Source: Bacteroidales bacterium (GTDB lineage: Bacteria; Bacteroidota; Bacteroidia; Bacteroidales; Paludibacteraceae). From it: a stretch of 64,000 bases of DNA. A program made the position numbers and the translations under genes. Numbering within the stretch: the stretch's first letter is position 1; each line of letters begins with the position of its first letter. The notes under the pieces are model-generated. The model was not told where the DNA came from. It did not search any database and saw only the letters and a list, made by a program, of their open reading frames with translations. The stretch lies in the NCBI GenBank assembly GCA_004557405.1, contig SFDZ01000011.1:1-64000 (forward strand), written 5' to 3'. This document shows positions 28,701 through 36,593 of this stretch, one piece after another.

Positions 28701-31700
28701 GCGCTGTAGTAGATGGTGATGGTCTGACCTTGACTATTGCCTATGGCGTGAATCGATGGCACGGCTTTGGTGCGCCACGTCAAACTATCGGTATAGAAGT
28801 GTTGGGCGGGGTCAAATCCGCTTATCGATACAAATTCGTCGCCGTTGTAAATTTGCAGGTCGCGCAGCGCAACATCGGTGCCGGGTTGCAAGTCGTAGCC
28901 GATGGTATAGGTGGTTTGTGTACCATTTTCGGCTGTTACTACTATTTGCGAACCGTTCAGACCACCATCGGCAATGGCTATGTATTGCGTCGAATCGATG
29001 TTCAGCGCGAGTGCCGGTGCGGCGGTGTGTGCATTGGCTGCAACGGTGTAGTCGTAGTTATCGGGCGCAAACCCTGCAACAGGCGTCCCGTCGATGTCGA
29101 TGCCTTGAATGTTGGCATCGGAACGTTCGCTTGCGATGTGTGTTATGGTGTAGGTGTTGCGTGTGGTGCGGTCGGCGGCTGTTACTATTATTTGGGCGGT
29201 GCCGGTCAATGTCGGCTCGCTCACTATGTAGGTTTGACCATCGGCATTGCCTTCGAATGTCATCGTTGGTGCTTGTGTGGCGCCTATCGGCAAGGTGTTG
29301 GTGTAGGCAAAGGTGTTGCTGTCGAAACCGGCTATCTCTGTGCCGTCGAGTTTGATGCTGCGCAAGGTGGCATCGCTCGATTTCGCAAGCGTGAATGTCA
29401 GTTCGTAGGTCGATGTGGCGCCGTTTTCGGCTGTTACCGTGATGTACGATGTGGCATTCAAACCATTGGCGGCTATCAACACTTGCTGCGATGCGTCGCT
29501 TTTGACGGGTGTCATTTCGGGCACTATGGTGGTGCCGTCGGGCAAGGAGATAGCGTATTGCAGCACATCGCGGTCAAATCCGGTCAAATTGCTGCCGCCA
29601 ATCAGTATGTTGTTCAGACGACTGTCGGCTTTGAGTGCGCGGTCGGTGAACTGAATGGTGTAACTGTTGGGTGCACCTACTTCGGGCGTAACGACGATGG
29701 TGGCCGTTCCCAAAAGTTGCGGTTTGACGATGCTGATGCTTTGACCGGCGTTCTTGTCCACCGTGATGGTCGGACATTGCTTGACGACTGTGGTGTCGAG
29801 AATATAGGTGTAGGCAAATACCTCTTTGTCAAAATCAACTAAGGGTTCGCCATCGATGAAAATGCCGTTCAAAAAGGCGTTTGCCGATTTCAATACGCTG
29901 AATGTCAGTGTGTAAGTGCGCTGTGTGCCGTCTTCGGCGGTAACTTGCAGTTGCGTGGTGCCGTTGAGGTCGCCTTTGATTATCTGCACGACTTGCGCAT
30001 AGTCGCCTTTGACGTAGGTGATGGCGGGTAGCGAGGTGGTGCCGGCAGCCAATTCGATGGCGTACGACAAAGTCTCTTTGTCGAAGTTTTCGATGCTTGC
30101 GCCGTTGAGTTTGATGTCATCGAGCGTGGCATCCGACGATTGTTCTACGGCAAAGTGGATAATGTAGGTGGCGGTGGCTCCGGTTTGCGCTTTGACGGTG
30201 ATTTTGGTGTCGCCGTTCACGCCGCCGTCTTTTTGCGTTATTTTCTGAAATTCATCGTCGGGCACATACGTTATGGCCGGCAAAGTTGTCGTACCACGAC
30301 TCAATAAGATGCTGTATTCCAATGTGTTCGCATCGAACTCGAAGGGATAGCCTGCTACCGACAAACTTTTCAGTGCGGTGCTGTTGGCTTGTTTCACCGA
30401 GAATACGATGGTGTAGGTCTTGGTCGATCCGTCTTGCGCCGTTACGATGATGCGGGTGGTTCCATCGATACCGTTCGTCAAAATGGTCGGCTCGTTTTGG
30501 TAGTTGTCGCCTTTGGCGCAGGTGATGGCTGGCAGCGTGGTTGTGCCAATCGGCAGTTCGTAGGCGTAATTCAGCGTGTTCGGCGCAAATCCGGGCAGCA
30601 ACGTGCCGTTCAGGTAGATGCCGTTCAGGGTGGTTACCGACGATTTGGCGGTGGTGAATACTATTTTGTAGATGCTTTGCGCACCGCTGGCGGCTGTTAC
30701 TGTTATTTTGTAGGTGCCGTCGGTGCCTGTCATGCTGCCGGCGTCGCCTACAACTGTCTGATAACTATCGCCTTTGGTCCAGGTGATGGCCGGCAGTGTG
30801 ATTGTGCCAAGCGGCAGGTTGATGTAGTAGGTAAATACGTTTTCGGGGTCCCAACTGGCGATGGTGGTACCGTCGATTTTCAAATCCTGTAAATAACTGT
30901 AGGTCGAGGCCGTTATTTTGAACGATAGTTTGTAGGTGCGTGTGGTGCTGTTGCCAGGCGCTTTGACGGCAATGTTGTAGGTGCCGCTGCAGTTGTCGCC
31001 GGCGATGGTTACACCATTGCTGACGGTGATGGTCTGCTCGCCGGTGGCGTAGGCCGATACGGGCGTGATGGCGGGCAAGGCGGTTGTGCCAAGTGGCAAT
31101 TCTACGGTATAGTTTGTTTTCGTTGGCGAAAATCCAGGCAGCGACGATCCACCTATCAGTATGTTTTTCAGCGTGTTATCGGTCAGTTGTCCTACCGAAA
31201 AGTTGATGGTGTAGGTGCTGGTGGCACCATTGGCTGCCGTTACTTTGACGATGGCGATGCCGGTGGGCGATGTGGCTTGTGTTACCACGATGGTTTGCCC
31301 ATCGTCGCCTTTCACGATGTTGGTCGCAGGGTCGATGACGGGGGCTTCGGTGGTGCCGTAGGGCAATTCTACGTTGTAACTTGTGATGTATCCGCTGAAG
31401 TTCGGAATGGCTGTCGTTGCGCCGTTGACGGTGTACGAAATCGAGGCCGGACGGCTGTTCGACGATTGCTCGGCCACAAATTTGATTTTGTAAACCGATG
31501 TTTTGGTGCCGTCTTCCGATTTTACCGTGATGGTAACAGGGTTGCCGCCTACGGCTGCGCCCGATTTGTCGATGGCGATTTCTGAACCCGAAAGCACACG
31601 GCCGGCAAAATTGGCTGTGGTGCCTTTGCAGTTGGTGATGGAGCCTACACCGCGTTTCGCAAAAATATCCGGAATGTCGGTTGCTCCAAGTCCCAAAGCA

Positions 31701-32569
31701 TAGGTTTGCTCTTCGCCACGATTTTTATTCGGATCGAAGCCGCCCCATTTTTTGTTGTTGACGTACAGTTCGTCGATGTTCGAACTGTAAATCAATTCTA
31801 CATCGTCCACATAGAGCGCGTTGCCGTCGTACAAACCACTAGTGGCGCGGAAGTTGGGGTAGTTGCCGGCCGAAAAAATGACGTTGCACTTCGTCGGCTT
31901 GTCGTTGCTGTTGTAGTAGATGGGCACTTTTATCAATGTCCAATCGTTGTAGGCTTTTTTCTCTTTTACCCAACCTTCGGCTACTTGCGTGGCGTAGGTC
32001 GATGTCGTACATTCGTTGCCGTCGGTGGCTTGGCGTATGTCCGACTCTTCGTCGGTGTGCGACACCGACGTACAACTGCCGTTTTTGCCTTTGTACGAAG
32101 TACCTTGCGCCGTGCCTTTCCACGAATAAAACACAATGTTGTAAAACTCTTTATCGACATTGGCGCCGGTGCGTTTTATCCACACATACATCGAGTCGGG
32201 ACGATAGGCAAAGGTGATGCCGCCGCTTGTGCCGGCCGTGGCTTCGCTCACTTTGGTCAAACTCTCGATATAAACCCATGGCTGACCGAGTGCGAAATAA
32301 CCCGGCGATGTTTCTACAATGCCTGCCGCTCCGATGGCTCGGTCTTTTGCCATGGCACAGTAGTCGCCTGTGCGTCCCGCTTCGCGATACGCAAAGTTGA
32401 ATTTGAATCCAAATTGTGTTACGTTCGAAAAATTCCAATTCGAAGGCTGAATGTTACCATCGAATTGCGCGCCGTCCCACTCCTCGAAACTGCTGTTGGG
32501 CAGTTGCTGAGCCATGCCGGCTCCCATGGTGGCAAACGCTAAAATTATGCTGAAAATATATCGTTTCAT
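22748..32569 (-). CDS. Giant surface protein with about 30 cadherin-like repeats
   Basis: A 3273-aa secreted protein. After a signal peptide (ending MGAGMA) comes a PCMD-type carbohydrate-associated domain (about residues 21-260: LPNSSFEEWD, GGITFAYRPDSMYVWIKRTG). Then follow about 15 repeats of 80-95 residues, a second PCMD-like domain (about 1575-1780: IPNPNFEVWS), and about 15 more repeats. A typical unit reads LxxIxxxG-FDxxTxxYxxxLPxGTTxLPxIT-GDxxQTV-ITVTAEDGTTxTYTLTF, the cadherin-like beta-sandwich pattern. The C-terminus (VGLFDTAGRLIAL ... VLIYAFYYNGKKV) fits a T9SS sorting domain. It lies 42 bases after the 954-aa secreted protein. Likely a stalk-like adhesin; ligand unknown. Confidence 0.9.
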   Translation of the reverse strand: MKRYIFSIILAFATMGAGMAQQLPNSSFEEWDGAQFDGNIQPSNWNFSNVTQFGFKFNFAYREAGRTGDYCAMAKDRAIGAAGIVETSPGYFALGQPWVYIESLTKVSEATAGTSGGITFAYRPDSMYVWIKRTGANVDKEFYNIVFYSWKGTAQGTSYKGKNGSCTSVSHTDEESDIRQATDGNECTTSTYATQVAEGWVKEKKAYNDWTLIKVPIYYNSNDKPTKCNVIFSAGNYPNFRATSGLYDGNALYVDDVELIYSSNIDELYVNNKKWGGFDPNKNRGEEQTYALGLGATDIPDIFAKRGVGSITNCKGTTANFAGRVLSGSEIAIDKSGAAVGGNPVTITVKSEDGTKTSVYKIKFVAEQSSNSRPASISYTVNGATTAIPNFSGYITSYNVELPYGTTEAPVIDPATNIVKGDDGQTIVVTQATSPTGIAIVKVTAANGATSTYTINFSVGQLTDNTLKNILIGGSSLPGFSPTKTNYTVELPLGTTALPAITPVSAYATGEQTITVSNGVTIAGDNCSGTYNIAVKAPGNSTTRTYKLSFKITASTYSYLQDLKIDGTTIASWDPENVFTYYINLPLGTITLPAITWTKGDSYQTVVGDAGSMTGTDGTYKITVTAASGAQSIYKIVFTTAKSSVTTLNGIYLNGTLLPGFAPNTLNYAYELPIGTTTLPAITCAKGDNYQNEPTILTNGIDGTTRIIVTAQDGSTKTYTIVFSVKQANSTALKSLSVAGYPFEFDANTLEYSILLSRGTTTLPAITYVPDDEFQKITQKDGGVNGDTKITVKAQTGATATYIIHFAVEQSSDATLDDIKLNGASIENFDKETLSYAIELAAGTTSLPAITYVKGDYAQVVQIIKGDLNGTTQLQVTAEDGTQRTYTLTFSVLKSANAFLNGIFIDGEPLVDFDKEVFAYTYILDTTVVKQCPTITVDKNAGQSISIVKPQLLGTATIVVTPEVGAPNSYTIQFTDRALKADSRLNNILIGGSNLTGFDRDVLQYAISLPDGTTIVPEMTPVKSDASQQVLIAANGLNATSYITVTAENGATSTYELTFTLAKSSDATLRSIKLDGTEIAGFDSNTFAYTNTLPIGATQAPTMTFEGNADGQTYIVSEPTLTGTAQIIVTAADRTTRNTYTITHIASERSDANIQGIDIDGTPVAGFAPDNYDYTVAANAHTAAPALALNIDSTQYIAIADGGLNGSQIVVTAENGTQTTYTIGYDLQPGTDVALRDLQIYNGDEFVSISGFDPAQHFYTDSLTWRTKAVPSIHAIGNSQGQTITIYYSAVNDTTIVRVTAEDGVHYADYNILFAVRQSAQTALENLMVDEAELQPEFDAATLDYTAKLPYGTTMVPTIRWEQGKDGQLTVTEQRIVVSEAGLRDTAHVTVIAENGDTRTYNIAFEVAESTQDNALNYYIVDGIGMFTDIDATIELPYGSTTMPTITYSKKYDEQTILIDDGGIYAPTTITVKANRAGVADAVYTLRPTIAKAQAALSGISVNGQPIANFEPDKHQYIVSVDNAAGEQPTLDYTFDNATATVDDVTTNTKYTNISVSGKDDNSAAVYTVYYFYTQDTIPNPNFEVWSAAATYASANKPTGWTTIADIVDATEIKSSFTIAGLPIGSLITKGTYKPDQEVTQNGDQVVLKTVYSSVLSGSIPGVITLGEMTATLNDGSSSTSAFGGIAFRNTPDAVSMRYNPVSNSGVTGIRFAYSINNGKYLKEFVDGTFNNTWKTMNLSLLDNTVEAPALMNIIINSCESDNASTLQNKAASEMLVDWVRFAYNSQIANIYVNGQATTGFQGKYDGGWIQAVKIDADLQGAPTLTFEGVTRDQEYTYTYGDEQENCSGDYKTRVVNITSKAEDGTLSRYIVNLNRPLSTNADLRGIIIDGDTLAGFAANTLHYTISVANGTVRTPDITAIRGSMHQTIRFATNGLNDTIVVTAENGDVQQYVLTFVERRSNDATLADIAIEGTHSDFAFDAATENYEVHLSANAALPKVTYQKQSDGQQVTLSAADTTRLTVTAENGIDAKTYAIRFVWDKVATSGKLATMAVVANQPLQGFDKDVFDYHYSTNAQPATVCERIDATDTITQTIAGDSVVWHVRGTESHTYKLTFDRTPDNNTDLATILVNGTDLSDFNSNISEYIVETNRPVVIHAIQSDDQQRLAAQFDMYDAPKANGTFAKVLFTVTAEDGTTQNTTTVYLRRIKSSNALLSAIMLNGDTLRTATTAYTADRAFAPDAFNYNITLQCANPKVEEPTMPHLTFAAGDAAQTIQLEYNGLNATSYITVTAEDQTENTYTLNFVSEKSANADLTGIAVNNVAIATFHSDITEYEVTLTQNVIPEISYTTADRFQQQIELEITLDQAVYTVTAENGNTKTYTVRFKKAEGSHNALLSQLEVDGQPLTDFDANRTDYAIVLPAGTEIVPNIVAVLGEDHQSVSINYNDGLRDTTDIVVTAGDGYTQQTYHIYFDVALSDNAQLDIIYLRGDSLLTNNVHFAADRDFATDHYAYNIVLPIGTRTLPGISYTKGDKWQTVVLDTMNIDTYAATIALDVTAENGNSTRYTLNFAVEKSSVDTLANIYLTINDIDESLTLSGSNYTADAAFAGSTETYHLTWQVGTRDIVTINYDKGDAYQTVEIVRQLTTLTDTATIKVTAENGNERIYNIYSQLLLSTVDTLKSVFFDDMPFDAFDADTHLYDITLPHGTTTLPIITWEQGDAYQNVVLDSLFTDDLSGRYTLTVTAENGITTTYTFNISVAKSSDALLNNILVDGTSINGFSDDKADYTITLPYGTTSLPEITWETGDAGQTVELVSDGSIASGASIVVTAEDGTTTMTYNLAFVIALSDNALLDNIFIGGEALDSLATGFVVDVTFNPEQYEYNIVLPYGTKTLPAITWQAQLPDSEYKSITLTNADDALHGTSVITVVSQDEMQTNEYMLHFSVALSDNNKLNDLYFADIVYPEFDPLFNPDTTEYALVFEIGTSENNFPTLEHVRYVKGDDDQTVTLSYATMQKDTVITSGTFELQHNGIVKRQQAGETVYDTIATGTMVTIADGDTLRTTIDADNRAVILVSVQAQNGSTNVYVVSSSVALSDNSLLKDIIINGLSLKNFEPETFDYTYIILPGSGLPTIEGVAMHPNKQSVEYGEDASNANVKYIYCTAEDGSYSTYTITFVESKSNPGDEPTLEDVCWTALGGGAFKASTSRNGVSVGLFDTAGRLIALREVPLVDPNDNICEPGAAGVVFQLQRTGKVLIYAFYYNGKKVISQGKFMY
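23029..31774 (-). repeat. Protein-coding tandem repeats of the giant adhesin
   Basis: About 30 units of roughly 250-280 bp each encode the cadherin-like domains. They are interrupted once, at about 27225-27845, by the second PCMD-like domain, giving about 15 units on each side by my count. The units differ clearly in sequence, with only the key residues kept, so this is an old amplification and not a recent slippage array. Confidence 0.8.
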
Positions 32570-32611
32570 AAACTTGTGATTGCTAAATGTGATGTTTGTT
32601 CCGTACTTGGC

Positions 32612-35476
32612 TTATTCTGCCGTGATGTTTACCGGTATTTCTACCGTGATGATTTCGCACAACTCCAAATTGGCCGGCGTAAATGTCGCTTTCAGTGTCC
32701 AGATGCAGGCGTTGAGTGCGGTTGGTGCCGAAGCATCAAAGTCCCAAGTGCCGGCCACCGACGATTCGGTGTGAACACGACTGCGAATTTCGCTCAATGC
32801 GATGCTGCTGCCTGCCGGTATGCTGATAGGCTCGGTAGCCGCGAAAAAATTGGCGCGTGTCTTGCGCAGCACAATGCTGAAGGTAACATCGTCGGCCGGC
32901 AGATAATTCTGATTGCCGGCTTGCGTAGCGGTGATTACCAATTCGGTACCGAGCGCGGCTGTGGTGGCGGTGATGTCGAGAGCATGATCGCTGCCAACTG
33001 CTGCGTATGTAGCGCCACTGCCCGAAAGCGCGTAACTTACCGGCAGATTCGAGGTGGCACGACCATCCAAAGCGATGCTGTCCATCACACCCAAACTATC
33101 GGGCATCGACCACACGATGCTTTGGGCTTTGCGCAACACGTCGATGGCTATCGAGTCGGTAACGTTGTCGTACAAATCCTGATTGTAAGGCACAAAGGTG
33201 ATGGCGTACTTCACACCTTCGCCGGCGTTAGGTATCAGGTATTTGTTTGTCCACATAAAATCGCCTGCGATGATGTCGCCACTGATGGTGCCGGCCTGAC
33301 CGCCTTCAAGCGTTACATCGCTCAACGGTTGCTCGTAGGTGATGGTGTTGCCGGCTGTCGGCAGTGTCAGCACGGGCAGACCTTTGAATATGCGTATGGT
33401 CAGTGCTATCGGCTCGGCGTCTTGGTACAGGTCGTTGCCGGGGCAGCGCGCCGTGATGGTAACCACTGTGTCGGCTTGCAGATAGACAAGTTTGTTGTTC
33501 TCGTCGAGTCGGACGATGCTTTCGTCCGAAATCTCGTACACGATGGGCAAACCCGATACGGGATTCACTTTGTTCAGCGTCCATGTTTGCGTGGTGGCCA
33601 CCGAGTCGCGCAACGACCAACTGAGGTTTTGCGTGCGCTTGCTCACCGTGGTGGCGATGGGAATGTTCAGATAACCGTCTTTCTCGTTGCCTATGCGTAG
33701 CGTTTCGCTGTCGCTCGCTATGGCCGACGGCGTGTAAATCACTTGCACATCGATGGTGCCGTAGTCGCCGCAGTCGTTGCCGATGGTGGCAGGCGTAACA
33801 CGAAACTCATCGTTGCCGCTGACTATTTCGGCGGTTACTATGTCCTGAATGTTCGAATAGTTGACTCTGACGGTTTTCGTGGTGGTTGTGCCATATTGCG
33901 CCTCGATGTTCAGACTGCTGACGTTGGCTTCCACAAAGTGGGCGCGCGTTACTTGAACGTTTTTGTAATTTTTAGTGAGTGTCGCGCCCGTCTTTGTTAT
34001 AAAGCGTATTTTAGTGGCATTCCGATTGAGTGAACATGTGTAAGTGGCATAACTTGTGGTTAAGCTCGGATTCAATACATCTTGCCAACTACCATTTAAG
34101 TATTGTTGGACGAAGAAATAATTGGCGCTCAATGATGCTCTTTTAGCTTGGAATGTCAGTTTGTCTGGCCAGCCGTCCAATACCATTTCCGGTCCTTTTT
34201 GTATTGTATTTAAGGAGTAAGTATTCATGTCGTCCAGCGCAAACGGCTCGTCGAGGCAACTTGCGTTGGGGTCGCGCACGCGTATGGTGCGGGTGTACGA
34301 GGTGCCGGCGTAGATCGCGTCGCCGGCCTGCACGGCTTTGATGGTGGCAGTGCCGACGTCCGATGTCGATATGGTCAGTACATTGCCCGATAGCGACACT
34401 ACATTGCTCGCATTGTCAACCAATTCGTAGGTGATGGGTAACCCTACCGACGAGGTGGCGGTGAGTGTCGTGGCGGCATCGCCCCATTTGAAATTGAGCC
34501 CTTGTGTCCAACTGATTTTTTGAGTTAGCAGGTTGGTAACTTCCAAATGCAGCGTGTCGCGCGCTTCGGCGTACTTGGCATCGCCGGCCTGATAGGCTAT
34601 GATGTCGGCTGTGCCGGCGGCTACCGCTATCAGTTGGCCATTCTCGATTTTAAGTACCGACGTGTCGGTCGATCTCAATTCGGTGAATGCCAAACCGCTC
34701 GAGGCTTGTACAAACGGACTGTCGATGGTGTCGCCGCGCGAAAGCATGGTTACGCTCTCGTCCCACCAACTGATGTATTGCGGAATGGAATCGCCGATGC
34801 CGTTCAGCGTAATGGCTGCCCACTCAGAGTTGTCGGCGTTTGATATGGTTACGGTTGCCGTCTTTTTGCCTTTGCTCGTTGGGTGAAAATCGACGGTTAT
34901 CTCTTGCGAACCATAATCGCAAGTCGATGAGGCAATTTGCATGGGCGAAATGCTGAAGTCGGTGGTGTTGTCGAGAGACAGCGTAAGCGGATTAACATTG
35001 CTCCAATTGACGACGAATTTCGTGTCGGTCGATGACCCACCTACCGCTACCGTGCCGCAGTCCACCGGATTTGCCGACGACTCGACGTAAGTGGCTTGGG
35101 TAACTTTGACGTTTTTGTAGTATAACGACATCGTTGCATTGTCATTGCGAAACTTGATTTTACGCGCAGTAGGGGAAATAGCCGTTGTGGAATATGATGT
35201 ATAATCCGATGCAGGACGTTGACTAAAAACTTGTATCCACGTACCATTCTCATCTTGATAATATACTTTTAAGGAACCACCCACACTTGACCAATATCTT
35301 TTGGCCTCAAATGTGATAATATGTCCGGGACCATTCAGTGTGAATTCTTTTTCGGAGTTTATGCCGGGATTGTATTCTGTGGTCACATCATAAACATAGC
35401 ATTCCGCCCAAGTGTGTGGCACAAGGCAGGTCAGCAGCAGTATGGTGGTTATAATAAGTGTGCAATTTTTTTTCAT
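32612..35476 (-). CDS. Secreted beta-sandwich protein with internal duplication
   Basis: A 954-aa protein. MKKNCTLIITTILLLTCLVP is a signal peptide ending HTWA and sets the start; a 38-residue upstream extension is not used. The protein is built from two similar halves. Each has a sandwich domain with ITFEAKRYW or LTFQAKRASL and ending YKNVKVTQATYVE or YKNVQVTRAHFVE, then a choice-of-anchor-D-like domain (DFHPTSKGKKTATVTISN; EFRVTPATIGNDCGDYG), then Ig-like domains. The end (EIITVEIPVNITAE) is not a T9SS sorting domain, so surface retention is unclear. It is directly upstream of the giant adhesin and likely cotranscribed; it may be its partner. Confidence 0.85.
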   Translation of the reverse strand: MKKNCTLIITTILLLTCLVPHTWAECYVYDVTTEYNPGINSEKEFTLNGPGHIITFEAKRYWSSVGGSLKVYYQDENGTWIQVFSQRPASDYTSYSTTAISPTARKIKFRNDNATMSLYYKNVKVTQATYVESSANPVDCGTVAVGGSSTDTKFVVNWSNVNPLTLSLDNTTDFSISPMQIASSTCDYGSQEITVDFHPTSKGKKTATVTISNADNSEWAAITLNGIGDSIPQYISWWDESVTMLSRGDTIDSPFVQASSGLAFTELRSTDTSVLKIENGQLIAVAAGTADIIAYQAGDAKYAEARDTLHLEVTNLLTQKISWTQGLNFKWGDAATTLTATSSVGLPITYELVDNASNVVSLSGNVLTISTSDVGTATIKAVQAGDAIYAGTSYTRTIRVRDPNASCLDEPFALDDMNTYSLNTIQKGPEMVLDGWPDKLTFQAKRASLSANYFFVQQYLNGSWQDVLNPSLTTSYATYTCSLNRNATKIRFITKTGATLTKNYKNVQVTRAHFVEANVSSLNIEAQYGTTTTKTVRVNYSNIQDIVTAEIVSGNDEFRVTPATIGNDCGDYGTIDVQVIYTPSAIASDSETLRIGNEKDGYLNIPIATTVSKRTQNLSWSLRDSVATTQTWTLNKVNPVSGLPIVYEISDESIVRLDENNKLVYLQADTVVTITARCPGNDLYQDAEPIALTIRIFKGLPVLTLPTAGNTITYEQPLSDVTLEGGQAGTISGDIIAGDFMWTNKYLIPNAGEGVKYAITFVPYNQDLYDNVTDSIAIDVLRKAQSIVWSMPDSLGVMDSIALDGRATSNLPVSYALSGSGATYAAVGSDHALDITATTAALGTELVITATQAGNQNYLPADDVTFSIVLRKTRANFFAATEPISIPAGSSIALSEIRSRVHTESSVAGTWDFDASAPTALNACIWTLKATFTPANLELCEIITVEIPVNITAE

Positions 35477-35591
35477 GTTTGTCGTTTGTTTAGTTGAAAA
35501 AACGAATTTGTTACGCCGGCGTTGCGCATACGCACAAAAACGCCTTGCCCAACGTGCCGAAGCAGGTGGGCGTGCAATCAACGGTAACAAT

Positions 35592-35966
35592 TCAACCGGA
35601 ATAGAGTGAAATGCGCACCAAATGGCGCTGCGGAAGGTCTTTGGCAGCCTCCATCAGATGGCGGAGGTTGGCAAGGTTGTTGGCTGTGTTGGCATCGAAC
35701 GCATCGCGCACTTGGCGGGTACTGCGACAGAGGCTGTCGCACAACTTGCAGAATGCCAAACAGATACGTTGCTGCGGGTTGCGACCGCCGTTCGGGGTGC
35801 TGCCGCCGACACTCGTCGCCTGATAGTAGCGCACTGTGTCCGACGAGAGTCGGACCGAACAAAACATCTCGTTGTGCAGGCTGGCAAAACTTGCCCAAAA
35901 GAACCAATAGACAAGCCCCTTGTAAAGGGTCAGAATGATATTTTTGATAAAATGTATAGCACGCAT
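35592..35966 (-). CDS. Small uncharacterised protein ahead of the adhesin pair
   Basis: A 124-aa protein I do not recognise. It begins MRAIHFIKNIILTLYKGLVY with an N-terminal hydrophobic segment (ILTLYKGLVYWFFWASF), then a soluble part with several cysteines and DANTANNLANLRHLMEAAKD. The open frame overlaps others on both strands. I prefer this one because a good -7 box (TATCTTTG) lies 23 bases before the ATG and no equivalent box precedes the 954-aa gene, so it may be the first gene of a three-gene unit. Codon evidence alone is weak. Confidence 0.45.
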   Translation of the reverse strand: MRAIHFIKNIILTLYKGLVYWFFWASFASLHNEMFCSVRLSSDTVRYYQATSVGGSTPNGGRNPQQRICLAFCKLCDSLCRSTRQVRDAFDANTANNLANLRHLMEAAKDLPQRHLVRISLYSG

Positions 35967-35988
35967 AGGCTAATCATTTTTTCCGTTG

Positions 35989-35996
35989 CAAAGATA
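35989..35996 (-). promoter_or_regulatory. -7 box for the small gene and possibly the adhesin unit
   Basis: TATCTTTG on the minus strand fits TAnnTTTG exactly. The upstream -33 element is less clear (TTGG near 36015-36012, spacing shorter than usual). Confidence 0.55.
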
Positions 35997-36536
35997 TAAT
36001 TTTATTTTTTACCAACCTAAAATATGTTGTTAAAAATGCATACTTGGAGATTTTTATGCTGATAATCAATTAGTTAATTGCTTATATATTGTTAATTTGT
36101 GTTAAATATTACGCTTCGTTTTGCGCGTTTTCGTGTGTTTTGACAGATGAATTTGGGCTGTTTTCGTCATTTTTTTTGCAATTTGTAGTGTCGGTGCTTA
36201 TATATAATAGGGTGTAAGTCGGGTGGAGTGTGGCGCAACGCGTGCTTTTTGGGGAGGTGGAACGCACAACCGATGCCAATTTTTTTTGGGGCGCGCTGCA
36301 AAAAAATGGGCGATTTTTGGTTTTTATGCAAAAAAATAGTAATTTTGTCTGTTACGAACGCGGTGCTTGTTGGCAGTTGCCAAGTTTGATGCGTTTTTTG
36401 TTCGACCTTAAATATGATGCAAATGAAATTCAGAATTTTCCCTTTGTTGTGCGGCGTGTGCCGGGTGTTTACCTTGTGCGTGTCGGCCAACAAACCACCA
36501 AAGTGGTAGTGCCGTAGTTGTTGTAAGACGACTACA

Positions 36537-36568
36537 AAAAATCCCGATTCCAATTGGAACCGGGATTT
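36537..36568 (-). terminator. Terminator of the EF-G2-like gene
   Basis: On the minus strand AAATCCCGGTTCC and GGAATCGGGAT pair around an AATT loop, followed by a run of U. It lies about 25 bases past the stop. Confidence 0.85.
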
Positions 36569-36593
36569 GCTTGTGCCACTGTGGCGCGGCGGG

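Larger units (their letters stand above)
35967..36593. other. Gene-free AT-rich stretch with promoter and terminator
   Basis: Contains the promoter of the small gene, about 500 bases of AT-rich sequence without recognisable elements, and the terminator of the EF-G2-like gene. A 128-codon frame on the minus strand (36167-36553) is composed of His/Lys-rich sequence and starts inside the terminator; I do not count it as a gene. Confidence 0.6.

Noticed and set aside
36167..36553. 128-codon minus-strand frame in the spacer before the EF-G2-like gene
   Set aside because: Its start lies in the terminator hairpin, composition is His/Lys-rich and atypical, and no ribosome binding or domain is visible.
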